Assembly (NCBI RefSeq): GCF_030272615.1 | Contig: NC_081411.1 | Coordinates: 211,500,744 to 211,564,743, forward strand | Reading direction: 5' to 3' | DNA length: 64,000 nucleotides | Source: Cryptomeria japonica | Lineage: Eukaryota; Streptophyta; Pinopsida; Cupressales; Cupressaceae | Shown: positions 23,701 through 36,852 of the stretch, one piece after another | Layout: each line of letters opens with the position of its first letter | Numbering within the stretch: the first letter of the stretch is position 1 | Position numbers and translations under genes: made by a program | Notes under the pieces: generated by a model | Told to the model about the DNA's origin: nothing | Seen by the model: the letters and a program-made list of their open reading frames with translations, nothing else | Databases searched by the model: none

Positions 23701-26192
23701 CAACTCCACCCCTCTTCCTACCTTGTTATATTCTTCTTTGGTCTACAACAACACATATTTCTATTCCTAAGCTCTCTACCATCTTGATAATAGATCATAG
23801 AGTGTGATCTGAAATGTTGATGCAAATAAAATGACACAATCTAAATCCAGAAACAACACATATACTTTTGAAATTTAATTATATCTTATAAATGTATATA
23901 CAAAATAATTTTAAACGGTGGTAATAATTTATTAAATAATTTGCAATTTCATGCATCTCTTCTTATAATTACTAAAATATAAAGTTATAATTTTTCTTTT
24001 TCAATATTTCTTTAATAATTTCATAATATTATTAAAAAATATAAATATTTTTTATTAAGGGAAAAACAGGTTTTGAGGGGACTTGAAACCCTGTAGAATA
24101 AGTTTTGAAGGACCTAAAACCCTTGTATTTTATAGGGATCTAAAACCCACAAATAGAACGCTGCAACAAGATGAGGCACATACAATTTTCAGCCAACCCA
24201 CAACCAAACACAACAAGCAAAGCATTAAGGATCTAGATGTAAAAAAAAAAGTTCAAAGCTAATCAAACAAGACTACTTAGATAAACATGAACAAAGGTTT
24301 TTCCAGGCCCCCTTAACCTTAATAATGGGATTTAAAAAGGCTCCCATAACATTCACATCCAGTAACAAATAAATAGAACATAATAAATTTACTAGAAAAC
24401 TAGGTTTTAGAAGGGTTCCCAAAACCTTGAACTGGTGTTGAAATACAAACCTATCAAACACCAAAAACTTGAACTCCACCAAGGTCTCCACCTCCATAGG
24501 AAATAGTTGACAGAGAAATAAAAGCGAGGTGATAATAATGTATCAACACAAGTTCCAACCTAATATAGGGCAACAAAATCCCCCATGAAGCTCCTTCCAA
24601 CAACACCCACCAAGCCAAACTCCACCTCAATAGGAAAAGTGAAGGGGGAGTAAGGAAGGATGAAAATCCAAACCCTAGCCATCTCCACCAACAAGATCTC
24701 CACCTTGATAGGAGAAAAAAGGATGAGAACTAGAGTAACAATAGCCCAAGCCCATGAGAGAAAACTGTAAATGGAATAGCACAGAGCCCCAACAAATTGC
24801 ACAAAGACAAATAACACCTCAAAATCAATTTAAACCCCGAATCCAAAATAAGAGGCACTGCCAACAAACGCTTCAAAAAGAATGGAATCCCATATCTCAA
24901 GAAGGGGAATAACAAAAGCCCAATCAAAAGAAGCAGAAAAGGGAACAAAATGATGAGCAAACCAAAGCACATACCCCACAAAAAAGGAGGGAGGCACACC
25001 CCAATGGAGAGAGACAAATTCTCAAATCCACTACACAAGGACCAAACCCTCACACTATTGCCATTGAAAGCACTTCCTAGAAGGACACAAGAAGCCCCAT
25101 GAAGAAACCCATCAAACAAGACTACCCCAATAGACCAAAGTCCCCCAACAACCCCATAGAATGAGGGAGAAGAGCACAAAAACCCACAAAATGAGGAGGC
25201 ATGCAACAACAGGCCAAAGCCAAAAAATTGACTTCCAAATCTAGAGAGGCCTAGCAAGCCATAAAAGAATAAGAGAGCATCTATAAAGGAAGCCCCAAGA
25301 AACCTAAAACATCACAATAGAGATAGCCAAAAACAAAACCCACAGACCAAGCATCTTTGACCACCAAGGATTTAGAACCAACCACCACACAAAAGAATAG
25401 GGGAGCAACCAAAACACCACCTCCCTACGCACCCACTAGATCTACTTGCTTAGCCACAAAGATGTCAAAAATGGACCCAAAAAGAACAACAAAAACCAAG
25501 AAAAGAAACATGAGCAAGATGGGCCAATGAAAGAAGCAAAGGAATCCCAACACAAGTCAAAACCTCCATGGAAGATTTAGAAAAAAGAGAGATGCCAACC
25601 AACCAAACAAGGGGAAAGAGAAAATGAACCCTCATTGCTACCCCATCATCTGCATCATCATCTAAGTGAAAATTAGCCACACAGTCTTCCTTAGAAAAGG
25701 TGACCCCTTCAATAGCCTAAACATTAATACTATCCATTACCCTGAAGCTCTTGCCCAAAAAATACAAATGTTCATTATGCAAACTACTATATATTGTTGT
25801 TTTTACTTACTAACTATACTCTATAAATAATAGATAAACTAATTGTGGATTGTGAAAAACTCATTTAAATTGTTTTGTTTGTCTATTAGTCACTCTTAAA
25901 ATATAAAAAAATTATAGATAATCTAATAGTATAATTGGAATTATAAAATTAATCTACTATAATCACAAAATTTATAGTCTTTGTCATATAACAACTCAAA
26001 ATTACTTTGTTATGTTGATTTTTTCCCCAAAAAATTATCATATTCTACTACCTACAAAATTAATGATACTCATTTATAATCTCTTTGATAAAAAATTTAA
26101 TTCTAACCAAAATATACAACTAGATAGATCTTGCCACAAAAAAAAAGTAATTATGAAGGAATTATTGTGCTATAGATCAAATATATGCACAT
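23701..26192. other. unassigned sequence, no supported gene
   Basis: 23,780-24,060 is AT-rich. 24,060-25,740 is poor in G/T on the + strand and rich in AAACCC / ACAAAA motifs; it begins with two similar units (GAGGGGACTTGAAACCC and GAAGGACCTAAAACCC, about 24077-24125). A 175-codon minus-strand ORF at 25257-24730 is an effect of this composition. 25,740-26,192 is AT-rich. I recognise no conserved protein, LTR boundary or RNA gene. Confidence 0.5.
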
Positions 26193-26991
26193 TGTTCGCA
26201 AATGCACACTCCAATGAGAAACTGTAGGTGATTGAAGGTATTGTCATTGATGGCAACCCTGCAATCATAGGATACCGACAGGCACCGGCACCGACAGAAT
26301 CCACACTGACATACAGATCACCGACACTGAAAAGACTAATCACCGACACCATGGCCGACAGGAATTTTGTGTAATTATACTTTGTAATTAATTGTAAACT
26401 CTTTGTAAGCCAACATGGCGGATTGTTATATGACTCATATAATATAAGTATGAGATCATTGTAGATCATTTAGGAGGTGAAGAATAAAAAAGAGAATAAT
26501 AGACCTGATGTGCGAATTATTGGGATAAGGGTTTATGTATATTGCAGAGCTTAAATCAGTACTGAATCTGGCATAGTAGATGTTGATCTGAAGCAGTACA
26601 TGATATTGGATTTGTATAATCCAATTTTGTAAGTCAGTGAGACTTCATTTTGTAACTTAGCAGTGAGCTCTAGGCACATGGCCTTCCTGCATGTGCAGGC
26701 CCCTATTTAAACAGTAATATTCTCTTATTGGCTAGTAAGCAAATATTGTGGGTCACAAATCCCACAAAGGTTTTTCCCACACTAGGTTTCCTCATTAAAA
26801 ATATTGTGTTATGGTGTGCTTTTCATGTTGTGGTTGTTGTTCTTATTTACTACATTCATTTTTGTTTACCGGTACACGGTTTTGAAATGCTTTTCATGTT
26901 AGAATTCAAGAAAATTCTTTTACCACTCAGATACTGATTCACCACCCCCCCTCCCCCCCCCCTCCTCTCAGTATCTTTGGGAATCCTAACA
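26193..26991 (+). repeat. solo LTR of the N family (about 799 bp)
   Basis: It starts TGTTCGCAAATGCACACTCC and ends GGGAATCCTAACA. It is the same LTR as in element N (48250-49043 and 54106-54898), in the opposite orientation. Shared blocks include CACTCCAATGAGAAA, the ACCGACA-rich stretch, the CTCTAGGCACATGGCC region and the C-rich tract before the end. No N-family internal sequence adjoins it. The flanks (CACAT left, CTCAC right) are not a clear duplication, so it may be recombinant or eroded. Confidence 0.85.
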
Positions 26992-27194
26992 CTCACAAGG
27001 TAACTATCATCTACCTCTATATTTTGTCTTATATTAGCATGTTGATATGGGATATCTTGATTTTTCTTTTTCTTTTTCAGCATAATTTTATATTTCTCTC
27101 AAAAACTTTAAAAAATTCAAATAATGACTTATTATAGCTATCAAAAATTTGAATAATGGTGGCCTATTAATGGGCTTTGTAGGGAAATTCCTAG

Positions 27195-27455
27195 TGTTTT
27201 TATTTCTTCTGTATTTGTTTGGGTTAGACTAGAGAAAGGGTGGGTGAAGATTAATTTCGATGGTTCTTCAAGAGGAAATCATGTATTTCGGGTGCTAGCT
27301 TTGTTGTTTGAGATGATGAGGGGAAGATCTTGTTTAAAGGTGCTCAAAGGTCGCAAAATAGTATGAATAATGAGGTTGAATTTCAAGCTATGTTCATGGT
27401 AGTTGAGTTAGCATGTAATCTTAAAATTTCAAAACTTCATCTTGAAGGAGATTCT
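27195..27455 (+). pseudogene. LINE-type RNase H domain, first part
   Basis: Reading allowing a frame change: GWVKINFDGSSRGN, then NNEVEFQAMFMVVELACNLK, then KLHLEGDS. These are the conserved blocks of the RNase H domain (RVT_3 type) found at the end of some plant LINE polyproteins and in related host-derived genes: DG near the start, the E of NNEAE, and EGDS. It stops after GATTC(T) where giant-LTR element R begins, and resumes at 61893. Confidence 0.78.
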
Positions 27456-30400
27456 TGTTATCCAATTTTCATTCTTATGTCAATTGAACATATAAGGTTT
27501 GCATGTATATTTTCAAACTTTATTTTGGTTTCATATTCAAGATGGTTTGTGAGTCAGTCTAAAAGAAATAATATTCTTTGTCAAAAGCCTTCATTTTTTT
27601 ATAAACTTGTTATGAAAATGTCAAAAAAAGGGGGCTTCTTGTGGTTGTAAAATCTTGAAGGTGGATTTAATTTCTTATTTTGTCTATTGTAAAATTTTGA
27701 AATGGGTCTCTTTGTGAGAAACCACGTGGTCTTAGGCATATATTTCTTGTAGAGCTCAAAAAAATTCAAATTTGAGAGGGAATTCCAAAAGTAAATGACT
27801 CAAGGTAATTTGGGTTAGGAAGGAGAAAACCATGTGTTTAAAAGGAGTTATTAGTTTGCAAAAGGGAAAAACCCTAGACTTATGTTTTTTTCTCTATGAC
27901 CACCAAGTACGAGGATTTCCTGTCAAAAATGGTGACTTCAAGGAGTTAAGTTTCAACTAATAGCAAGGAAGCAACAGTTTTAGTCAGTTTGTATCGAGTT
28001 TGTGCATATTTTTAAGATTTTAATGTGAAGAGAAGAATCACTCAAGTAGTTCAGCTCTATGGCATGCAAAGACATATGCAGTACAGATCCACGCATGCAA
28101 TATAGATTTATGAGTGTTTTAACTCCTCTTTATTTCATTTTCATAGTTAGAGCAATCATGAAAAGATAAATAAGCAAAGGTCACATTTTGAGGCAAATGG
28201 TGAATATATTCACAATAAGAATTGTTGAAAATCTTGATGTATGTTTATATCACTGACATGCTTCGCATATTCTGATTATTTAATGATTTCCCTTTAGTAT
28301 ACATGAGTCTATGTCTGTACCCTATATTGTGAAAGGGAATTTTGAATGAGTTTTGCACACAAACAACAATCCCAACCATAAAGCATGAGACAGTCATAAA
28401 AAAGTCACAGATAATTGACAAAAGAGCATCTATGGGCACATAATAGGAGGCAAATGAGGTATCAAGAAGCAAAAGACAATTTTATCAAGTCTAAAAATGC
28501 AGTCATGAAGAGTAGATAATGTTGTGACTATATTTACAAAAAGTGTGATAAAGTATTTTAAAGCATCCTTTAAAAGGCATTGATATATCATAGTCATGAG
28601 AAGAATAGAGAAAAGACCTTTAAGGAGATCCATGTTTTCAATCATCCCTATGAAGGGTCAAAGATAAATAAGAGTTCTCACTATCTTTGTCAAGGGAAGA
28701 GATGTTTGAAAGACAAAGTCCCTTTAACTATTAGGCATGAATTCACAGCTACAATAGCTTATAAGGCAGTCTCAGAGAAGCATAGCAACTTCAAGAAAAA
28801 TAGTAAAAAATCAATTAACTGTGGACATGTCAAAAAGACAATCACAATGTCAAAGAGACACAATGCTGACTATAGGAGTAGAGAAGATTAAAATCAATAG
28901 TCTAAAGATTGTCAACAATGATGTATTCTCAAAGACAAAATATGGGTCTAAGAGTCACAGGATGGTCACATAATTCAATGATACTCCATTGTAGGTGATA
29001 CTCAGCATAGTATAAAGTCTCATTCATTATAAAGAAGAAGTTGTAGATCTAAGACTATAAATCATAGTGGAGGAAGTAACTAGTAAAGAGCAGTAATAGC
29101 AAGCATCAAAGGTCTTGAAAAGGATGCTAGAATGAAAACACATGATACATTCTCAGAAGATATAGTCAACATAGAGGCTCATTTTTGTCAGTATTGAAAT
29201 TATCAGTAGCCAGAAAAGATACAAAAGCAGCCTTTATACTTTGTATTATAGTCTATATATTCCTTATTACAATAATACCAAATAGTTCCAGCGAGCAAAG
29301 AGGTCAAAAAAGGTGTGATAGCAATCAAGAGATTCAATCAAGTCCTAGACCTTTTAAATTGCAGTCATATTAGCAGCCATAAGACCTTTTATTTATAGTC
29401 CAAGATAATTGTTTGAGACTCATTCTCCCATTGAGTAGTAGGTATCTTGAAATAAGAGACCATGTGTGTGATCTGTGTGTGAACCTTGGTATTAAATAGC
29501 AGCCAAAAGGCAGTTATAATGGAGATCACAGTCAAGTAGAGAAATGAATGGCCAATCCAAAAGGTGATAAAGACTTACCATAACAGTCAATGGGCAGATT
29601 AAAAGTCACAATTTGCACCACCAACAAAGCATCAACAAGAGCATGTTGGGAAAATGGTGTTGTACACCGTGCATAATAATGTTTCATTATTGTATTATTT
29701 TATTATTGTGTGAGGTGGACATGGAATTATATTGTAATATCATATTGTATTGTTGCACCTAGGAACACCTAGATGGGCGTGCAACATGTAGAGATTCCCT
29801 TTGAATTTTCTTGTAGCCACTTGATGAGTGTTACTGACATATTGGTATTGTTATATTATATTTATTTAATATTGGGGAATGTAATTGTGATGAAGTACCT
29901 ACTATTAAATGTGGGTCAAGGGTAGGTAGGAAAAATATTATAGTTTATTGTCACATGGTTTTGGGCACATGGTTTTGATGTAATACCACTTAGTGGTTTT
30001 GTGGGAGCTTGTGTTTATAAAAGCAACCACAAGGGTAGTTGTTTGGGTTATCCAAGTTAGCACTTGTGAAGGAGGAAGCATTGCATGGGATGTGTGGATT
30101 CATGCTTGGTCACATGGAGTGTTTCATTATGGTTGGGTTTTTAGAAGTTTTCCATAGTTGTATTGTAATGGATGCATTGTTGATAATACATGGTGGATGA
30201 TGCTTTTGGAGGCTGGGTTTTTCCCTCATGAGGGTTTTCCCAGGATATATCTTGTGTCACATTTTCATGGGTATGTTGTTTATTCTTTGCATGTGGATTC
30301 TATGTGTTGATTTGATTAAGGTCTAAATTGGGTTATGTGGAAATTACCATAAAGATGACTGCAAGTTTTCTTACAGAGCAAACAATAAAATCATTGAGTT

Positions 30401-32633
30401 TGTATAAAAAGAGAAAATCCAATACAAGGCACAAAGTCTTAGTGTAAGCATAACAAAAGAAGCAGTAAGGAATAGAGCAGTTCTTACAATTAATGAAGAA
30501 CTTGCAAACCTACAATTTATCAAGTAAATTCATGATCATAACCTTATAATATAATCATGTAACATGCATGGATCAACACTTAGACATCAGTGAATAAACA
30601 TATGACAGTGTTTCAAAGAGAGTGAGCATCTCAAAGGATAATCTGCGTCAGATCTAAGCCAAGGTTAGTGTTTGAAAGGTTAAGTTACCTATGGGAAATG
30701 ATCACAAGAATTAGCAATCTTTTCTTCAAGATAGTAGTGATTCAACAAGAATCCAATAGAAATGGAAATGGCTTCAAGGATTCAAGGCTTGTAGAAAGGC
30801 CCATATACAGAGTAAGGTTGTAGAAGGATGTCAAGAGAATGAATGGAGAAGGCATAAATTAATGATTATACAGATATAACAAGGCCACTGTTTCAAGAGC
30901 TTTATTTATAGTCATATGTAAGTTGTGAAAGAATAGTCAAAATGGTATTCAAATTCATCACAAAGGTCTTAATCACTAGTCTAGGGAAAGAGTTTTTCAT
31001 ATACAATCAAAGGAAGTATCCAGGTCAAAAGGTTTGCATCTTGGTAGTCAGATGTTTTTGACAGAGAAATAGAGTAGTATAACACCTAATCACCATGAAA
31101 GAAGTAGCATATGGGTCCTTAATAGCATCAATTTAAAAAAATTCCCTGAAGAATTCAGTCAAAGGTCTGATAAAAGAAGGTGGTAATCATGATAGTAAAG
31201 GGTAGCAATGAGCAATAATGATCAAAAGCATTATGGCATCATAATATTGAAAAAGTAAAATCATTATTACTACAGTAAGAGGATAGTCCTCATTTACTGT
31301 CACAGTGAGTTAGCAGTGCCAATGTCAAAATAGAAAGATGCATTGAGGCATTTTTATCATGATTCAATACACAGTGAATGGGAAAAATCAAACATTATAG
31401 ATGTCATCAAAATGAGTTGTGGAGCTGGGGCACAAGATTTGAATTTCAAATTCAAGTCAATCATTTATGTAAACCCAATGGGCTTGAGATTTGAATTTCA
31501 AATTTAGAAACTTCCCATCAATACAAACTCAAGGTTCAAAAGTTGTGTCAAGAAGGATCACCACAAAGAAAATCCCTTGATTTGAGGATGTATTTGAGGA
31601 CTAAAAAGAAGTCCTACCCCTGATTTGAAGGGCCCAAGGGATGAGTCATCAACTTGAGGGAGTTTTGAATCAATTAACAACTATTAAACCTCAATTCCAA
31701 CTCTGATTTTAGGGGATTTTCAAAGCCATCTACCCAACACAACTAATTTTAAAATTCTCAATCAGTTAGAAGCTAATTTCAAGGAACAAAGGAGCAATGA
31801 GCATATTCAAGAATCCAACTGAGTCAACAAGCCAAAGGGTTCCAAAATTTTGAATTTTAAACTGTAGCAGCTCTAATAAAAGGCAAACTTCAGCTTATTC
31901 TAAAATTAGTTCTTGCCTTTTATTGTATGTACAACAAAGAAATGAGTCTTGTAACTCAAGTTTCTTAAGTTTGTCTTTGATTTTTCTATGTATTCAGTTG
32001 TGTTATTTCTTTTAATCTCCTATACATGAAATTCAGAGATATTTCTATATATTGTAATCAAATGTTTCTTCAATATCAATGAGAAAGTTGTTTCCTGCAT
32101 ACTATCTTGTCAAATTCATGATGGTGTATGAAATTTTATGAAATCTATTGTGATATTTTTCCATCCTTTGGTTTCAATTCATATATGGCATGCTTTTGAC
32201 AAGTAGTTTTATGTGTTGATCAGGTTATATGTTGTGTGTAAGCTTTGTTTTAGCAAGCAATATTGTATGAACACATCATATCATCTTTATGCAAGCTAGA
32301 CAAGTTGCCTTCATATGAAATGTTTATGGTTCACTTAGACATTGGTGGGTTGTGAATAATAAATTTTTTCTCGGTTGATATAGTTGTAACTAGTCATCTG
32401 AAAATTAAAACAAAATTTGGTGCATCACCACAAGTTAGTGTAGTTTTCATTTTTAAAAACCTCTATCCCTTTTCCTTGTCAAGAATTTATAGTTTTACGA
32501 ATTTTCAAAGGAAACCAACCCTTCATCTGGAGGTCTACTTCCACAATAGGGTACCCACAACTTGAAAGTAGTCCCATGTGTCATAGGTTAGCTGAGTCTA
32601 GGCTTAGCTAGGTTGCCAACTTTAGTGACAACA
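27456..32633 (+). repeat. 5' LTR of element R (about 4.4 kb without insertion)
   Basis: It matches the 3' LTR in three blocks: 27456-28090 with 35112-35730; about 28165-28632 with 59810-60275; and about 31018-32633 with 60275-61892. The part 28633-31017 has no counterpart there. A 732-base solo LTR (29644-30375) is inserted in it. No ORF here looks coding. The region around 31880-32100, with AATAAA-like and TGTA motifs before ATCAATGAGAAAG, may hold the polyadenylation site. Confidence 0.8.
29644..30375 (+). repeat. solo LTR, copia-type (732 bp)
   Basis: It starts TGTTGGGAAAATGGTG and ends TTTTCTTACA. GAGCA occurs on both sides (29639-29643 and 30376-30380), a perfect 5-base target duplication. 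Near the 3' third it has the pattern GTTTTTCCCTCATGAGGG followed by TTTTCCCAGG, as in other copia LTRs here. No internal sequence remains, so it arose by recombination between two LTRs. Confidence 0.85.
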
Positions 32634-35111
32634 ATTTTTGGCATGTCTGATGGGATGATGAACTAAATTTCAGTTCAATGAAAGGTCCATATTTGTTGTT
32701 GTCTTGGTGTGAGCAATAGTATTCTAGCCTTCAATGAGGAGAAATCATCACACCTGGAAATTCTAAGTTCATATCATCTAGTTTCAAGAAGATCAAGTGC
32801 TGATATGTACAAGGGACAATATGATTTGTCCATATTTCTAAAAGTTTATATGAATTTGCAGGATATATAAATGCTTTAACATGTCATCATTTCATGCAAA
32901 TGCTTCTTATTACCCCCCAGATTATGAAAATTATCCCCATGTGCCTTCTTATTTTCCATATCAAGCTCACCTAGTTGTTGCCCCAAGTATGAATGGCTCA
33001 TTAGCAACCAATAGTCAGCATGCTCATTATGCCTACCACCCACCCACCCCTGCTCAAGCTCCTTCGTAGCATATATATGTGGGCACTCAACTTCATAGTA
33101 ATGATACAATGAGCCTAAAAGATTTGGCTTCCTACTTTCAAATCTAATTTGATGAAATTGAAAGACAAAGAGAGCTTGAAAGCCAAAAAGATGAGTGGGA
33201 TTATCAAGCCTATCTACATGAGTAGGAGTTGGAGAATCAAAGGAGGAAATTTGAGAAGGATCTTTCAAGGGAGACAACTGCAAAAGAAAAACAAATGAAG
33301 ATCTTACTTGCTCAAGTTAAAAGGCAATAAGTTCAATCATCTCCTTACATCCCAAGTTTAAATCAATAATCATTCAAAGCTATAGATAAACCTATGAAAG
33401 AAAAGGTTCACGAGTTCAAATTTCCAAGCTTCATACAATGTGAGTCCCTTGAATCTTCCAAGGTTTTGATTCCTAGTTTTAGAGAGTCACCTTTATTACA
33501 AGAACCTATACCTAAGGAAGAAACCCACCTATTTGTTATCTTTACAAATACTTTCTTTGGAAAAGAGGTTCCCATGTTCAAGACAATACCCTTCAAGAAA
33601 GATGAGCCTATTGAGCCTCCCAAAAGTAAACTCCCAAGCTTCAGGAGTTATCCTTCATCACAAGAGCCTATATATAGACAACCACAACCTTTAATCCCTC
33701 AAGAGAAGCCTCTTGAAGAACCTACTCACCCTCCAATATCTCAAGAAGCTCCACTAATTGATCAAGTGTACCCTATTACATCTCAAGAGAGCTATTATAC
33801 TGAGCATAAAAAACTAGAGTAGCAAGTTATAGGGTAGGAAATTGGTGACCAACATGATTTTTTTCTTGATTTGTTCAATGAACTTCCACTTTCCTTTGAA
33901 GAGCATGAGGTTACACAATGTTCAATGCCAACAAATCAGTTGTAACAACAAATTGAAGATACAAAGGAGGTTGTTGTTCAAGTTGATCAAGTTATTAAAT
34001 CAAAGCTTATCATTCAAGAGGGTCGTATTAATGTTACATCAAGTCTTCAAGAGAATTATAATGAGAGTCAAGGAGACTCATTTTGGGATGATCTTGAGCA
34101 TTTTGTTTCAAGTTTAGATACTAAGCATCTATCTTTTAACAAACATAATCAAGAACAACAGGGTATTGTTAAGGAAGTGGTTATTGAATCTCATATTCAA
34201 AATGATTTATTTGTTGAGCTTCCTTTGTTTGTTGCTAATGATGAAAAAGATATGATTGAACTAACAAATTTGGAAAGTTGTGATAAGAAAGAGCAAGAAA
34301 ATGACATTAAAAAATGTTGATTCCTGAGCAATAAATTAAGGACAACATTGAGGATAAGGTTAAAGAGTTTGGTGTTGATGCAAATATAGTTCAAATGGAG
34401 CAAAATTATGAGAAAGAAAAGGTGGTGATTGAGGAGACAGTTATCAGAATTGAATCCAACATACAAAATCCAAAGTTGGGAATCTCAAGAGGATGCCCAA
34501 TTAGGCATCTTTCCAAAATGAAGGCCAAGAATGAGATTGATGGTGAAGAGTAGAAGATCCAACCTTCATATGCACCCCAAACCAGCAATGTGTTTGGTCA
34601 AGATCAAAGAGAGTGTGAGCTTGTTTTTATTTTCAAGAAGCTCTATAATAGTTCATTCGATATCATCTTATTTTTTATCTCTTCTCAGCTATATATAAGC
34701 ATGTAATTCCTCCAAAGTTGAAGAAAAAAGGATGTTATTTTTCCAAACCAGTTAATGGTTTTGTTTGTCATCATTTTGTTAATTACTTTGGGAGTAGCTT
34801 AGATTAATTTTATTTTCAATAAGGTGTTGTAGCACCATTTGTTTAGAGTTAAATTGTATTTTTAGTAGATTAGGTGTTGCTAGTTCATTGTAGCAATAGG
34901 TTCTCGGTCCCTTTTTGAGTCTTTTTCTGTCATGTTTGTGTCTAGTTTGGTCTAATATGAGTCTTTAAATGTTGTTTTATGCTTCTAACAATAGGGTCTA
35001 AGTTTGTTTAAGTCTGATTTTCTTGTTTTAAGACTCTGTGCCCAATGGATTCCTTCAAGGCTACTGATCCTTCATTGTTCAGCAAGTAAACATCCTCGAG
35101 AGTCACCAAAA
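32634..35111 (+). other. internal region of element R
   Basis: Directly after the LTR, ATTTTTGGCATGTCTGATGG (32634-32653) may hold the primer site (TGGCATGTC...), but I cannot name the tRNA. A decayed ORF lies at 32881-34319. After it, 34320-35111 has no coding sequence; it is T-rich and ends at the 3' LTR without an obvious polypurine tract. No pol motif is present in any frame. Confidence 0.6.
32881..34319 (+). pseudogene. unassigned ORF of element R, decayed
   Basis: One frame runs from ATG at 32881 (MSSFHANASYYPPDYENYP) to a stop near 34319, about 480 codons, interrupted by several in-frame stops (for example near 33069, 33822 and 33837). The N-terminus is Tyr/Pro/His-rich; a charged helical stretch follows (RQRELESQKDEWDYQ, near 33160), then repeated Pro-rich blocks of the type SF....SSQEPI / HPPISQEAPLI (33480-33800), then an acidic C-terminal part. 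No zinc knuckle, protease or RT motif is visible. It takes the place of gag in the element; a structural role is a guess. Confidence 0.6.
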
Positions 35112-35730
35112 TGTTATCCAATTTTCATTCTTATGTTAATTGCACATCTAAAGTTTGCATGTATATTTTCAAACTTTATTTTGGTCTCATATTCAAGATG
35201 GTTTGTGCGTCAGTCTAAAAGAAATAATATTCTTTGTCAAAAGCCTTCATTTTTTTATAAACTTGTTATGAAAATGTCAAAAAGGGGGCTTCTTGTGATT
35301 GTAAAATCTTGAAGGTGGATTAAATTTCTTATTTTATCTATTGTAAAATTTTGAAAGAGGTTTCTATGTGAAAAACCACGTGGTTTTAGGCATATTTTTC
35401 TTGTAGAGTTAAAATTCAGATTTGAGAGGGAATTCCAAAAGTAAATGAAACAAGGTAACTTGGGTTAGGAAGGAGAAAACCACATGTTTACAAGGAGTTA
35501 TTAGTTTGCAAAAGGAAAAAGCCCTAGATTTATGCTTTTTTCTCTATGATCGCCAAGTATGAGGAGTACCAGTCAAAAATGGTGACTTCAAGGAGTTAAG
35601 TTTTAGCTAACAGCATGGAAGCAGCAGTTTGAGTCAGTTTCTATCGGGTTGTGCATATTTTAAAGATTTTAATGTGGAGAGAAGAATCACTCAAGTAGTT
35701 CAGCTCCATGGTACACAGAGACATACGTAG
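35112..35730 (+). repeat. 3' LTR of element R, first part
   Basis: It matches 27456-28090 closely, from TGTTATCCAATTTTC to CAGCTCCATGGTACACAGAGACAT. It is cut at 35730 by the LTR of element H; the matching sequence resumes at about 59800. Confidence 0.85.
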
Positions 35731-36790
35731 TGTTGGCTTTATGATGATTGTAATATATTCATCATATATTGTCATTGATGAAACACATACACACATATTT
35801 ATATTGTCTACCAGTATAACTTCAAGTTGTTTATACTACAACCGGTATGCTAGAAGTTATACTAAGAGGTTTATCTCTAACCAGTACTTTATGACAACTG
35901 GTATATGCATAAAAGATAACTAGTGGATACATATTAGTCAGCATCACATGAAGATCAACCGGAGATTAAATGAGAAGATTCAAGGTTAACATTTCATATA
36001 TTTATTGCTCCAACCAGTATTTGTTGATTTTATGATGAGTTACCACAAATCTTGATGAGTTATCCCATTGACAAATTTTGGCGGTATTTTTGTGATGAGT
36101 TATGATCACTTGACTAGATATAGTGCACCTAGAAAATTGTGTTATAATTTCTTTGGGTCGACATGAAATCTTAATGTCTATATATTGACATTACAATGAA
36201 TTATTTCATATGAGTGATAGTGATGTGTTGTGTGTGAAAGTCAAAAGAGTTAAGTTGCAGAGTATGCAGAAGAGTAGTGTCAAATATGTTTAGAAGGATC
36301 TGATCAAGCAAGTATTTTTCTACTCAGATAGATCAAACCAATCCTGTTGTTTTCTAACAATCACAACAGAATTCAAATCCCCTAACTGGGTAAGCTCTAA
36401 CAAGCTTCTTTGTACAAATCCTCTAACAGGGTGATCTTTTAGTTTGGGTTCATAAATCCTCCACCGAGGTTACTCCTAATAGCGTACTACCTTTAATAGG
36501 TTACAAGATTCTAATCAAGCTTTGGTATCTCTCACAAGATTCGCTCCTAGCAGAGCACTTTGTACACCCTAACCAACTAGTTATCTATTACTGCAGATAG
36601 TTAACTTGTGAGTTCCATCTCACCGTGGTTTTTACCTATTTGGGTTTTCCATGTACAAACACTTGTGTTATGGTGGATGTTTTACTTATTGTGGATGTTG
36701 CTATATCATTTTGGATTACATGCATTGTGTTTAAAAGCTTTGTTAATTTCATCTACCGGTTAGTATTTGAAGTAGTTTTTTTTTGGTGTC
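35731..36790 (+). repeat. 5' LTR of element H (about 1060 bp)
   Basis: It starts TGTTGGCTTTATGATG at the point where the R LTR is interrupted and ends just before the primer site. Near the end it has GTGGTTTTTACCTATTTGGG and TTTTCCATGTACAAACAC, like other copia LTRs here. The usual C-rich tract and CTAACA end are missing, so the last bases are eroded or deleted. Confidence 0.7.
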
Positions 36791-36852
36791 ATTGGTATCA
36801 GAGCCTAACTTCTCTGAATCCTAATCACTTATAAGGGAACCTTGAAACCACC

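Noticed and set aside
24730-25257. 175-codon minus-strand ORF, hydrophobic, membrane-protein-like
   Set aside because: It lies in a block where the + strand is depleted in G/T, so stop codons on this strand are rare by composition. The protein is Leu/Phe/Gly-rich without recognisable domain, and neighbouring frames show similar open stretches.
28160-32633. several ORFs of 60-105 codons as possible host genes
   Set aside because: The region is the 5' LTR of element R; the same sequence in the 3' LTR does not keep these frames open.
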